64,000 nt of DNA, taken from Astrocystis sublimbata (Eukaryota; Ascomycota; Sordariomycetes; Xylariales; Xylariaceae). Every line of letters starts with the position of its first letter. Within the stretch, counting starts at the first letter, position 1. The translations under genes and the position numbers were made by a program. Location: the NCBI GenBank assembly GCA_022453515.1, contig JAJNNY010000051.1, forward strand, positions 205,502 through 269,501, in the 5' to 3' direction. The notes under the pieces are model-generated. The model had not been told where the DNA came from. It searched no databases and saw nothing but the letters and a program-made list of their open reading frames with translations. Shown here piece after piece: positions 11,759-23,619 of this stretch.

Positions 11759-12775
11759 GTCGAACATGTATTTGGTTAGCAGTACAAGCCATATATTCAT
11801 TGCTAAGCTGGAATGCCCTCTACTTGCGTGCGTACATGCATCATGCCACCCACTTGCTGAGGCCCTAAGCTATATACATCGCGCGCAAATTACACCCGTG
11901 TGAATGAAATCGTAGAATGCAGCTGTACGTATGTTAAAACGCCATGCCCAGCTGCGATCGCGCAAGGACGGATGCGCCTGAGGTTGGCGATCAAGACCCG
12001 AGTTGGGCTCGGGGCCTCTGCCGCCGAAGCGACTAACCTGCGCAATTGTTATTGCCCCCAATCAAGCCAACACACCTCTACGCCAGCACGTGTTAAAGTC
12101 CATGTTATGTCTATATTGGCTCCCAAATGGTAGGCCGATTGCCGTTATTAGTGTTTCTCCTGTCAAGATCCAAGTGCCAACGATGCCGGGCAATGACGTT
12201 TTACCTACTTAATATAAGCAGCTCTGCGTGGTGAGCGAGCTGCACGCGGAGGGCTGTTGCAACTGGCGGTAACTCAATTAAGCCCGTAAGTAAACATGCG
12301 GCACCTAGGACTTCACATATTCGACGAGTGGTATGATCTCATACGCCCCAGTCATGCATCAATTGTCGATCCGGGGAGATCTATAATCAACAGCTGCCTT
12401 GCTCGGTCGATCCGCACTATGAAGCTTACCGTCGATCAACGAGAAGGATTGACCCTGGTATTAGTACTCGGTACTTGAATCGGCGCCACTAGGATGTAGA
12501 GTAGCTTGAGCATAGCCCTATCGTCTTGTACGTTCATATAGATTGCACCCGAAGCCATTGTAGCAGCGCTTAATTTTGAGCTCGCCAATTCTTCTGCCCT
12601 TGTGTCGCGTATGCTGATCAACATCGCGCGGGCTCAGATATTCAGCCCTCGTCACTTATAGGCGTAGAAAGAGGTTAGTCGACAGTGAACCAGGCTCTGG
12701 TCTACGAGATAGCAGTGTCTTGTTGAAATCCAATTCGAGCAACTTACAGCGAACCTCGAACGCAGGAGGAATACG
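11759..12775. other. Intergenic between CE3 esterase and LPMO, no gene seen
   Basis: One kilobase separating two plus-strand CAZyme genes; it presumably holds the esterase terminator and LPMO promoter. Only short open frames occur, and none is convincing. Confidence 0.5.
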
Positions 12776-13681
12776 ATGCGTCCACCCCCATATACACACT
12801 TGCTCCTGCTAGCCAGCAGCGTCTCTCCCGCTATAGCGCACAGCTTCGTCTCCAACATCAACATCGACCGCCTCATGTACGACGGCTTCCGCCCCCCGTC
12901 ACCGAACGCCAACCCCTACGCAATCGGCTGGTCCACGACAGCCTTCGACCAAGGCTACGTGAACCAGACGGGCTTCACGACGGACGAAATCATCTGCCAC
13001 CGGGGCTCGCGCAACGCGGCCGCGCACGCGCTGGTCTCCGCCGGCGACCGCATCCACGTGCAATGGAACGGCTGGCCCATGTCGCACAAAGGGCCCGTCA
13101 TCGACTACCTCGCCTCATGCGGCGAGGAGCAACCTAAACCCTGCGAAGTAGTTGACAAGAACGATTTGCGCTTTTTCAAAATCAGCGAGCTGGGGTTGAT
13201 TAACGGGAGCAATATCACGGCGGGACCGGGCGGGCTCTGGGCCACGGATCTGCTCATCGCGAACAACAACTCATGGATAGTCGAGATACCGGCGCAGATA
13301 AGATCTGGGTTCTACGTGTTGCGGACGGAGATTATTTCGCTGCATAATGCGAGCAACGCGACGGGGGCTCAGAACTACCCGCAGTGTGTCAATCTTAGGA
13401 TTGAGGGCAATGGCACGGTTCTACCGAGCGGGACATTGGGAAAAGAGCTTTACGACCCGGATGAGCCGAATGTGCATTTGGATATATATAAGGGTCTTTC
13501 GACGTATAAGATCCCGGGGCCGATTGTTATCAGCGGCGTGCAGCCAGAGACCATCCCGCCGCTAAGTCATCCTGTTCCGACGGGGCCTGGCGCGACTTTT
13601 ACGGGGACGGATACGGTGCCGGTTAACACGCAGGGTAGTGCTACGTTACGGAAAGATGCAGCGCCAACAACCATTATATAG
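12776..13681 (+). CDS. AA9 lytic polysaccharide monooxygenase, secreted
   Basis: Copper-dependent monooxygenase that oxidatively cleaves cellulose or related glucans outside the cell. It is a single exon of 301 residues. The signal peptide is residues 1-21 and ends SPAIA, so the mature chain begins with His22 (HSFVSNI), the first ligand of the copper histidine brace. The second His is in MSHKGPV. The axial region is AQNYPQCVNLRI, with the conserved Gln and Tyr. Cysteines in IICHRG, ASCGEE and QCVNL are consistent with the AA9 disulphides. After about residue 245 the chain is Pro/Thr/Ser-rich (VPTGPGATFTGTDTV) with no CBM1. The AA9 family is sure; substrate and regioselectivity cannot be read. 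The gene lies between a CE3 esterase and an aldehyde dehydrogenase on the same strand. Confidence 0.93.
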   Translation: MRPPPYTHLLLLASSVSPAIAHSFVSNINIDRLMYDGFRPPSPNANPYAIGWSTTAFDQGYVNQTGFTTDEIICHRGSRNAAAHALVSAGDRIHVQWNGWPMSHKGPVIDYLASCGEEQPKPCEVVDKNDLRFFKISELGLINGSNITAGPGGLWATDLLIANNNSWIVEIPAQIRSGFYVLRTEIISLHNASNATGAQNYPQCVNLRIEGNGTVLPSGTLGKELYDPDEPNVHLDIYKGLSTYKIPGPIVISGVQPETIPPLSHPVPTGPGATFTGTDTVPVNTQGSATLRKDAAPTTII

Positions 13682-13968
13682 CGATGAGACGGAAGCGGAT
13701 AGGAAAGGGCTACGCAAATTGTTACAGGTATTTGATGTTTATCAATGATTTTGGTGTTGCGACGAAGATACCGGAGATCTCCGATGCAGGAACGTGGAAC
13801 CCCAGACCAGACCCCCTCTGTTAGTGGGATATAGGAGGGGCAGAGATACGCATGCGAATGGGGGCGTTGAGGGGGGTAACTCGGATCCATATCGCAACAC
13901 AGATAAGAATCAATCTCGAATGAATAGACCCAGAATCAATTGAAGACCAGAGCATATCCCAAATCAAG

Positions 13969-15737
13969 ATGGCCGAACCCTATAAGATGTGGGTGGGCGG
14001 TAATGAGATACCCGGAAACGGCGAGCTGTAAGAAAGATATACCGTATAGAACCCCGCGATGTGGTGAAGCCAATACTAACGTCTGCGACCAGCATACCGA
14101 TTGAGGATCCCGCAACGGGAGAGATATTTGCGCAGTATGAGATTCCAACTTCCGCCATAGGTCGCGGGTAGCAAATCCAATTGAAAGATCGATCGTTGAC
14201 ATATTGTTAGCTGCCACGCGGCATCAGATGAAGATGTCCAGAACACCGTCGCGCTCGCCCAAGCAGCGTTCAAATCAGGCGAATGGTCGCGTGCGTCGCG
14301 CCACCACCGCGCCGACGTCCTCGACAAAGCCGCAACGCTTCTCGAAGCCGAGCTGACCGACCTAATCGCGCTCGAAGTGCGGCAGACGGGCCGCGCCATC
14401 CGCGAAAGTAAGAAGGCCCCCTCCCCTCCCCTCCCCCAATAGCACATTTACGCCTCATGGATACAAAGACTAACCCACCCAAAGTGAAAGCCCAAGTCCC
14501 CTCCCTAATCCGCTGGTTCAAATACTACGCCTCCCTCCTGCGCGTCGAAGAGCGCCCCGTGCTCCCCACAACGGGCAAGCTGCACAACTTCGTGAACCGC
14601 GTGCCCCTCGGCGTCGTAGTGCAAATCACACCCTTCAACCACCCCTTGCTCATCGCCGTGAAGAAGCTCGCGCCCGCCCTCGCAGCAGGCAACTCCGTGA
14701 TCGTCAAGCCAAGCGAGCTAACGCCCCTCACAACACTACGTCTAGGAGCAATTCTAAAAACCGCAGGCGTGCCCGACGGTGTATTCAACGTGCTCCCCGG
14801 CTACGGGGCCACAACAGGAAAAGCCCTCACCTCGCACCCGCTGGTGCGCAAAGTCGATGTCACGGGCGGGACCGAGGCCGGGCGCGCGATCGGGGCTATC
14901 GCAGGGAAGAATCTGGCGCGGTATACCGCGGAGCTCGGGGGCAAGGCGCCGCTTGTCGTGTTCGGCAGCGCGGACCTGCAACTCGCGGTGAATGGAATCG
15001 CGTTTGGGAGTTTTGTCGCCAGCGGGCAGACGTGCATTGCCAGCACGCGCATCATCGTCGAGCGGAAGGTCTGGAACGAGGTCTTGCGGCTGTTGCAAGT
15101 CAAGACGGAGACGATCCGCGCGCGCATGGGGGCGCCGACGCATCCGGACTCTACCATGGGGCCATTGATCTCGGCGAAACAGCTCGCTAAGGTGGAGGCG
15201 CTGGTCGATGAGGCTACTGCGGACGTGCTCGTCGCGGGGGTGTTGAATGGAGGCAAGAGGATGGTGGGCATTAGCGATCTTGACGGAACCGATTTCTCAA
15301 AGGGCTATTTCTACGAGCCGACTGTCCTGACGGGCCGCGATAGCCTTCGAAAAACGCAGATCTGGCGACAGGAAGCCTTCGGGCCCGTAATCGTGGCCGT
15401 GTCGTTCGACACTGAGGAGGAGGCGATCGAGCTCGCTAACGATAGCGAGTTTGGGCTTGGCGCCGGGATCTGGACGCAGGACATGTCGCAGGCGTTCCGC
15501 GTGTCGGAGCAGATCGACGCGGGCATCACGTGGGTGAATACGCACCACCGCAACGACCCAAGCAGTCCGTGGGGCGGAAGCAAGTCGTCGAGCGGGCTTG
15601 GTGTTGAGAATGGCGTCGAGGCGTATCATGCGTACACGACGGCCAAGAGCGTCATTATGAACTACGCCTCGACGGAGGAAGCTTTGGCTAGCGACGATTG
15701 GTTCAGGGACGAGGCGGGGGCGGTGAGGTATGGTTAG
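13969..15737 (+). CDS. NAD(P)-dependent aldehyde dehydrogenase, four exons
   Basis: Oxidises an aldehyde to its acid. Exons are 13969-14027, 14093-14134, 14211-14407 and 14485-15737, all in phase, giving 516 residues. The intron after exon 2 could instead start later, near 14169, but the GTATGA donor gives a normal intron length and the better ALDH alignment. ALDH landmarks are the PFNHPLLIAVKK loop, the KPSELTPLTT cofactor loop, the catalytic base region AELGGKAP, the nucleophile Cys in SGQTCIAST, and EAFGPV followed by SEFGLGAGIW near the C-terminus. The QITPFNHP loop and overall form resemble the betaine/salicylaldehyde-type fungal ALDHs, but the substrate is unknown. There is no targeting peptide, so it is cytosolic. 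It begins 288 bp after the LPMO stop on the same strand, which suggests but does not prove shared regulation in use of plant-derived aromatics or aldehydes. Confidence 0.9.
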
Positions 15738-16202
15738 GGCATATCCTTTTGTGGGAGGGGAGGGGGGGGGGGGGGGTTGTTTGATACGCCAGCGTGAAGG
15801 GAACATGGCAATATTATTCAATTAATATAGTCTACTCGTATACAAGGACATATTTAGGCTCGTGGCTTCAATGGCCCTCATGCCCCAGGTCCGCCGCCTC
15901 CGTCGGAGTCGAAACGAGCTAGTTGTGGTGATAGCTGGTTGGCGTAGCGAAGACTCGGATGATGGGCGTTCGGCTTCGTTGGTGGTGGCTCCATACATGG
16001 ACTAATCAACTCATCTGGGACTGAATGCCGTGTCGACAGGTTCCGAAACATGATTTGAGCTGCTGTCCGGCGAACCTTCTCGCCACCAGCTATTCCCTAC
16101 AGCTACTGAGCCGCTCGAGTCTGTAGAGGCCCTTAGATCTGACATGCCTTGGGGCGTACTCTATATATATATGTGCGATAGAAAACCGTACAAGTGCATC
16201 CA
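15738..16202. other. Intergenic with a 15-base G run, no gene seen
   Basis: This is the shared 3' region of the aldehyde dehydrogenase and the convergent DUF2456-like gene. A G-only run occupies 15762-15776, just after the ALDH stop codon, inside a longer G-rich stretch starting at 15752. No further gene is seen. Confidence 0.5.
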
Positions 16203-17072
16203 TCACCTATCCGGCTGCCTCTCGCCATCCCTCATCGCCCACCCGCACCTCGCGAGCCAGAACATGGCGATGAGCGGCGTAATCACTATCCCAAGCGTCG
16301 CTCCCTGCACAAGCTTGAAGATCTGCGGTGCCCATTTCGGATCATAGTACCAGTCCCAATCATTCGGATGCCGCTCGCCCACTAGCGTCAGGAAGCCGAC
16401 AGAAGCGCCAAAGATGATAGGGAAGGAGGCGGCCGCCAAGAGGAGCGAGCGCGTGAGTTGCGATAACACGAACCGCGACCAGTGCGCGATGGTGCTGGTG
16501 TCGTCCGTCCGCTCCGGCCGGTCCAGGTACATGAACCACCGCGCGAAGCGGCGTCGCGGCTCCGGGATGAACCCGATCGGCTGCACGCCCTTTGTCTTGA
16601 GGTCCCAGTTCACGATGATGGTCTCGATGATCCAGGTAGAGGCGAATTGGATAAATATGGTCACAGCCGTGTCTCCGGCTAACGTGTTGGGGAACTGGAA
16701 CAGCCGGATGGGCGAGGTTGGACCACCTTTGTCATAGTATAATGCTACAGCTGAGTAAGTCGCTAGCTCCAGAAGCCAAGATTAGAGCGGCGGGCGCATC
16801 TTACCATAAGCTACCGCGAAGTTGATACCGCCACCCAGGAACGCAGCGCCTATCCCGTGGAGGACGACGAGGTAGAATATCTGGTGGAGTGTGAAGCGGT
16901 CGCTCGGCGGCCGGAATGCCAGAGCATGGCTGTCCTCGGGCTCGGTCGTTACGGGAGTCACGCTCCCGCTCGCTGCGCCATCCGCTCCGCCGGGTCCGAC
17001 AGCTTCCACGTCAGCCGTCGCTTTTTCGGTAGGCTGTTTCGGCTTGAAGAGGGGATAGGCGGCCCGGGGCAT
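16203..17072 (-). CDS. Fungal multi-pass membrane protein, DUF2456-like, 269 aa
   Basis: Uncharacterised fungal membrane protein. Exon 1 is 16805-17072 and exon 2 is 16203-16744; the 60 bp intron joins in phase. An upstream in-frame TTG at 17114 was rejected in favour of the ATG at 17070-17072. The N-terminal 60 residues are disordered and rich in Pro, Ala and Gly. A first membrane helix follows (FYLVVLHGIGAAFLGGGINF), then VTIFIQFASTWIIETIIVN, a segment around LLLAAASFPIIFGASVGF, and a last one around LVQGATLGIVITPLIAMFW, making about four helices. The order and the helix residues recall the DUF2456 family from memory; I could not check this. No catalytic motif is visible. It is co-oriented with the MFS carrier upstream. 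Confidence 0.75.
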
Positions 17073-18135
17073 GATAAGGTAGGTAAGGGTGGTTGAAGAT
17101 TGCGACGTGGGCAAGATATGAACAAGAGTGCCTCAGGTCGCAATCACATGCCGGGAGGTAAGATGGGAAAAAAGTATTACGTCGGATGGGTCGAAGAAGG
17201 CGTTTTCCTCACATGACCACTGGGGAAGGAACCGGCATGCCAGTCAGCAATACACCCATCAATATGCGATGTTGTTTACTCTTCGTGTTGGTTGTCCAAG
17301 CTGGGTAACCAGTGCTGCGCTTGCGAGAGAAGTGAGCCTCGTGAAGATTGATAGGGAATGAGGAGTCGTTCAAGAGTATGGAAATGTCTGGAGGCTACCG
17401 CGCCCGGATGGGATCCGATTACGCGGTAGCCTCCCCCGGACTGCAATTTGCATTACGGCCATCGTCCCTGCATCCTGCGAATGTAAATGCCGGCTCGTGC
17501 TCGCTCGTGGGACGAACTGTGCTACACTTGAACACAGAGTTTAATTGATGCTAACTCGAGTAGGTTTGTCAAACGGGTCAGGAGCGGGCCTAGCGTGGAC
17601 TAATACGGCTCATTTGTCAGGGTCCTGTCAAGGGTGCAGGAAGTGGCATGGTGGATCTCGAAATTGCGCTATGAGAAAGGGGGCCATTTCTTAGATCGCT
17701 TCGAAGATCCATCCCACTTAGGAGTTAAGCTTAGGTAGATTGAAATACATCTAGCTTCCCAGTGTTAGAGAGCCCCGAGGTCCTCAGACCTAGCTAAGTT
17801 GTTTCCAATATCAGAGGAAACTGCAACAGGGACATGAACCAGTCCACCTAACCAATTGATACTGCCCTCTCATTTTGAAACCCACATGAGGCCTCCATCC
17901 TTTCCAAGTTTACGCTCACAGAGGAAAAGACTGCCGGATGCACGCATGTTCCAGTTCACGCAAGTGCAAAACATGAGAGATAAAACCGGATGTTCATTAT
18001 CAAGTCATCAGGATAGAGCTCAAGTGCATCCTGTAAAGGGGCACTTCATGAGTCATGATATCATGTCGTATCTCATGCGGTGCTGTAGCCTCGTGCTACA
18101 ATTGCTTCTGCGTACCCTAGGGTCCTCGATACGAA
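17073..18135. other. Intergenic, no supported gene
   Basis: One kilobase upstream of the DUF2456-like gene and downstream of the MFS gene. Short frames at 17128-17548 and 17856-18206 show no recognisable coding features; the latter overlaps the MFS terminal exon antisense. Confidence 0.5.
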
Positions 18136-19999
18136 TTAACGTCCATTTGCGTCTTCCGCCGCCTCATCCGACAACAGACGTTCCGACTCAGCGTCCTCTG
18201 CAATGATCTCGCTGTTGAGCGGTGGGAAACTGGAAAACAACAGGATCGCGACACCAACTATAGCGACAGCCTAATTATCACCATTAGCAAGGGTACGTGA
18301 ACGACGATAGACGGAGTAATCGTACAGCATTGCAGTAGAACGTCATATATGACTTTCCGAGATCGGCGAACGACGAGAAGATGAACCCAAACAGTCCCAT
18401 CGTGGACAGGGTGGCCGAGTACTCCACGAGAGTCATGGCCTGTAGCGCATCGGCCTTGCGGTTCGCCGGCACCATCTCCGTGAGCACGCCTTTCGCCGCA
18501 GGGGCCGAGCCTGATGCAAGCGGCAGCAAGGACCCAACTGTATACTACACATCAGTAACTGCATCTCACTAACTCTAGAGCTATTGATCGAATGAGTGCT
18601 TACCGAGATAGATGTGCCACCCTTGAGTGGCGAAAGCCGAAGATGTCGTGATGATGCCATCGACCAAGAGACTCCCTCTCAGAAAGAAAAGGTCAAACCC
18701 GGCACCCTGCGTGACGGCGACCGGCTTCGGCGCCTTGACTGGCTCCTCATGCTCACCCGCAGCTGCCGGCATAGGGTCGATGTCGCGTGGCTCCGTGGGT
18801 AGTGGCGACTCTGGCGACGAGTCGGTGTCGGGCACGTCGGATTTCTTGAACACATGTCGCCCGAACGCGATGATGCGCGGGAACACGAACATGAGGAACA
18901 GGCCTCGCACCATCGAGTTCATAGAAATAAGCAAGCTGTTGTCCGTCGAGGAGAATCCGAATGCTGTCATGGAGTACAGCTGAATCAGCGTCGGAGCGAA
19001 GCCGGTCGCCAGGACCCCGACGAAGATGCCTAACGCTAGGAAGATGATCCCGTAGTGTTTCACTATACGGCCATTTGCCAGCCTCATCTTTTGGGGGCCC
19101 AGAACCTTCAAGACGCCCAAGAACCCGAAGAAGCCCTTGGACTTGGCGGCGCTATTGTCGGATGAGAGGTCTTTCGGGTCGATGTACGGGATAAACGATA
19201 GGACGTAGGCAGTGCAGACTAAGAATGACACCCCGGCAACTTCGAATGGCGCGTCGATTCGGATATGCTCAGCCAGCAGGCCGCCCAGCATTAGTCCCAG
19301 AGCAACACCCAGCATGAGAGTCCCCTGAAGTCGTCCGAACATCGCAGTTCTTTCCGATGGCTCCGTGATCTCCGCGACAATCGTGTTCAATATGAGAATG
19401 TAGCCCGCAGGTCCTCCCCAGACTCCCATCAATTGGCTCAGCTGCATTATGATGATTCCGGTGCGAGCGCCAATGAAAAGCGCCCCGGCCTGTATAGCGA
19501 CTCGGATCGCCGGGAAGAAAGTCTGAATCGCCAGGGCCTTCTTCGGGCCATACTTCCTCATCTCCCAGCCGGCCACAAACAGATTCGTGATTCCGCAGAG
19601 CACGGTAGCTGATCCCATGATGGCGATCTGGGCAGCCGCCCCGCTGTCGATCTCGTGCCGGGCGCAACGATCGCCGTCTCCTTCGAAAGGCGGGTTGTGC
19701 TTGTAGAACTCTTCGCATACCATCACGTGGAAGGTGTACATGATACTACGTATGAGGGGTTAGATGGGAGGGCGACCTCGCCGAACAAAGGATGGATATA
19801 GGTATCATGTATCGTATGAATGAATGGTAGTCAGTACTTACGGAGTTTGTGTATAGCTGAATGAGAGTGATATTATGAATCCGCCAAAGAGTATGAGGGT
19901 TGCGCGCGAAAACAACGATGCTCGCGACTTCGTCTTGGTCGGCTCGCATTCCCTCTCCCTCTCCCCGATGAGGGGCGTCGTCTCATCATCAGCAGCCAT
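18136..19999 (-). CDS. Major facilitator superfamily transporter, four exons, 548 aa
   Basis: Plasma- or vacuolar-membrane secondary carrier. Exons are 19842-19999, 18604-19745, 18326-18537 and 18136-18270. The third exon uses the acceptor ending ATACAG because the nearer TAG site breaks phase. The cytosolic N-terminus carries a short acidic TTPLIGERERE stretch, then the first helix (ILFGGFIISLSFSY). Loop 1 bears Cys and charged residues (DRCARHEID). A motif resembling the MFS loop 2-3 signature is in MRKYGPKKAL, and GGPAGYILILNTIVAE with SERTAMFGRLQG marks the fourth and fifth helices. A long charged loop (DTDSSPESPLPTEP) separates the two halves. The cytosolic tail is acidic. The pattern resembles fungal SLC46/PCFT-like MFS proteins; the substrate is not known. 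Confidence 0.87.
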
Positions 20000-20650
20000 T
20001 GGGCCTAATACCCTGAACTCTGATCAATTGAACAATACTTAGGTAGTGTCGCTCACTCATACGAATCATGGAGAGCCTCAAAGTACAGTTCTGTATTGAG
20101 ATATTCTAGATATGAGTAAGTCTCAGTCTAAAATACTAGTAGGTACAACTCAATGAATTCGGCAAGACCCAACCTCTCTCAACAAAGTATAAAGATTTCC
20201 GGCTATCTACTATCAGCTGGCGCGCCCTCCCAATCCGTACATGTCGGTCTGCGTGTCTGCGATGATGTGCATAGCTGCAAGGCCCATAAAACCCCAACGG
20301 TCTATAGATCCCCACCGATCTAGTCGCAATGGGGCAGGTGGTGACATGTATGAATGAATTGATTCGTCCAATTGGCGCATCGCTTATCAATCTCGAATGC
20401 TGCGCCGCCCGTATCTTTGATGGCTTTCCAGCTGTAAAGTCCGACGCGTTCCCGTATTCGTCACCCGCCCATCCGGCGTCATATCATCTCCAGTATTCGA
20501 CAATCGCAACAACATGACATCTAGCACAACAACAACAACGTCAACACCAAGATGGAAGCTGACTAGCCATATGTTGTTCCATTCTAGTGAAGATGCGATT
20601 TCCTATGATAGCATTAAATTGCGTCTCAACGACGTGTTCTTGATGTCTTA
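20000..20650. other. Intergenic, no supported gene
   Basis: Promoter side of the MFS gene and 3' side of the deaminase-MYND gene. A short (acaaca)n run is present near 20526-20540. No gene is recognised. Confidence 0.5.
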
Positions 20651-23619
20651 CTAGCCTCGCAAATACGTCGTCGATTTCCCATTATAATACGTCGTCCGTC
20701 GTTGAATGCCTGTGCCTAGAAAAGCCGTCCTTCTCATCATGAATCTGAGCGCATCCTCCTCATATCGCGCTGGAATTGTTATTGTCGACTTCGAATCTGT
20801 TTGCCGCAATTCTGGCGGTATATCTTGCTCTGCCACGGACTCGTCACGGAGTTCCAGAACGTCTACGACCATGCCTTTGAGATTCTCGGGGAAGTCTTCT
20901 AAAGGATAATCGTTTTCCAGAGCCTCGTGCGGAACCTTCAGTTGGCCTAATGTCCCCTCGAGGAAACTGGCAAGGGTCCCGCTGATGCATGCTTTGTGAA
21001 GCAGCATCTCGTCTAAACCCAGCGAGAAATAGTCTTGGTACATTTCTTTAAGATGCTGCCCTTCCAGGGCGTTATTACAGCGACTGAAGCAGTAATCGAC
21101 CATGACTACCTGGATGAGATTTTGGACGGCCGTGGTGTCTGTGCCGCGTTTGAGCTCCCAGACACTTTCACACCGCCCGTCCCTATTTCTGCTCATGAAA
21201 TCCCTGAGATTGCGCAGCCTGGCGACTCTGTTTTCCAAGCCGTACTTATCGAATAGTTCGATCAAGGTCCCGTTTTTCAGTGAATTCCAGAATTCCTCGA
21301 ACTGACACCTTTGGATCAGGGTAGCATAAGCCCCCTGTATATCATCCAGGCCTTGATTATCGGGCGCCGTACAATAGCCAAAAGCCAACCAGTTGTCTTC
21401 GGTCACAGCAGGGCCAAAGCCGTGCAACATTTGGGTGTAAAAAACGTAGGAACGTCGTTTTGCCCTAGGAGTGAGGCTTTTTACCCCACAAAGTTGGTCT
21501 TCTTCACGAAGGTGGTGTTTAGCCATATTCCAATCCAGACCTTGAATGGCATGGCTTCTGAACTCTGATTGATTTTTGATCCACGTCAAGTCTTCTGGAT
21601 GAAGAAGCCCTCGTTGTGACATTGGCTAGCCTCGGAAGCAAATAAATCCTTTCAACTTGTCTGTTTTCAGTGCTTCGCGGAGTTCATCATCACCTACCCC
21701 GCCCCCTTTGATCAGGACAGAGTAGATTCCAAACAATCGTTTCCTATCAAAAGCAGATGGGAAAGAGCAGAACCCGAATGCTTTGGCTGTATCCTCGTCT
21801 GGTATTTCGTCCATTTGGCATGCTTGCACGAGGTAATCAGCCGCATCTATAGGCCTCCCAAGGTTACAGAAAAACTTGTGGATGTGTGCGTGCGCCCGAC
21901 GACAAGTCGTATCACAATATGCCACTGAGCGGCATTGTTCGCAAGGAAAAGCGACTCAGACACTGACCGGCATTGCGAACAAGCCTGTAGACTTACTGGG
22001 ACGTGATCTTGAGTCCCGGTGGCCGCTTCACTCTCCTCGAACACTTCAAGTGGCTCAGGGTTCTCGGGACAAATATCCTGCGATATGTCGACAGCATTAA
22101 CTGCCTCTTGATGCCTGAAGAATACAGGGAAATGAAGTCAGTTGGCACATATTAATTAAAGTCAGTAATTAGAGTAGTCATCACGTACCTCAAGGTTCTT
22201 ACTCGTTTCGATGTGGATTGCCAGAACTCGGCTTCTCGCTGTTGACGTCCGGGGTCTGGTATGGATTCAGTGAACAATGTGCGCGTTGTGGGGTATGGTG
22301 CTGATATTGGTGCAGCCAGAAGAGATTCCTTCTCAGCGTCTCTTCCTTTCGGCACTGGCTTGTGCAGATCGTGATGGAGCACATTTTGAAGATTCTCGAC
22401 CACGGCCTGAAAACTTTGTGCATTCGCCGGTAGGATAGGCAGAGAGGAAGGTAATGTCCATTGAGGATATATCTTGCCGTGGTTGCCTCGAGTACCGAAG
22501 CCTCCTATTTGGCGGATGACATGCCCACACAGATAACAAGTCTTCTTACTCACGCCGAGATACGGCACAGCCGCCTCTTCTAGACCCCCATGACTGAGCA
22601 GATGTATCAAAACGTTCATCTCTGCATGAACCCATTTGGGCTTTTCCATTTCCGATGTAATTCTGCCTTGCAATTTTGGAGACGTCGGAATCTTGATGTC
22701 TTTCAGCATCTTTGCTGAAATAGATTTAGCAGGGTACCCAGCGAGTAAATGAAATCTGATGCGCTTGAAGTACTCGACTTCCTTCGCTAGTCTGGCAAAC
22801 ACTTTCGCACAGCGTAGAGGTCGCTCGATAAACCCTAGTACATCGTTAATCCTTCTTGATCTGGAAGGTTTGGCTCTGAAGATATCCTGGATCGTGCTAT
22901 AGAAATTGGCGTTGTCGGAGATCTCGTTGACAACGCAAACGAGTTCTGTCGCAGAGATTCTGTCAGACTCAAAAGCAGTGCATGTTTCTTGGAAGAATGG
23001 GAGTTGCGTTTCACCGCCTTCTAAACCCAAAAGCTCCTTGACGTGAAACTGAATTCTTGGCTTGTAATACTCTGTCAACATAGCAAAGAGCTCGTACGGA
23101 TGGGATTCAGAGACATCTGCATGACCTGTCAGTGTTGGGCTTTCATGGGTACAAGAGATGGGAACGACCCGTACCGCGGGAAGATATCTTTTCCAGTAAA
23201 GTGGCCAAGCGTTCGAGCAGGGCGGTATCCTTTTCGGACCATTTTGCATCTCCATTACGAGCAACGAACATCGTGACCTCCTCTTCCTGCACGACCATAG
23301 CCGTGCCAGTTATGTATCGTGGATCCTTTTTATAGCATAGTATCTCTGCGAGTCTGTCGAGAAAACCCTTCGTGAGCTCGAGATTACCATTAGTAAGTGA
23401 GATAGCATGATCCGTTGGCGCTGCCAAATCGCCCATCATCAAGTTTTTGTGGTCATCTGATACGTCGCGTACTCCGTCGAGGGGCTCTCGCTGTTGTTGT
23501 CGGGTCCAACAAGAGACCGCCAGGAAAGTGATCTTGGATTCGATTTCTGGGCGAAAATGCCACCTCGGAGTTGGTGTCTGCTCTCTTGAGCGCTGCTCTT
23601 GGACAACGACATGCGTCAT
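20651..23619 (-). pseudogene. OTT_1508-type deaminase fused to a MYND zinc finger, two lesions
   Basis: The N-terminal half looks like the OTT_1508-like deaminase fold. The zinc ligand and base are in WVHAEMNVLIHLL, and the PCxxC-equivalent is TCYLCGH, preceded by YLGVSKK. A MYND finger follows (CSQC ... CEQC ... YCDTTC ... H ... FFC), then a C-terminal region of about 430 residues without a known domain. Exons are 23175-23619, 22189-23125 and 20651-22114. The reading frame breaks inside the MYND finger. The second CxxC (CEQC) is in another frame from the first, and the switch falls at a run of four A (plus strand, 21947-21950); one more base there would join the frames and make the spliced length divisible by three. 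A second break is the TAG at 21626-21628, between CFRG and PMSQRG, in an otherwise continuous frame. Target nucleic acid or nucleotide is unknown. Confidence 0.7.

Noticed and set aside
15762..15776. 15-base G homopolymer as a functional element
   Set aside because: Probably a simple-sequence run in a 3' flank; length may also be an assembly uncertainty.
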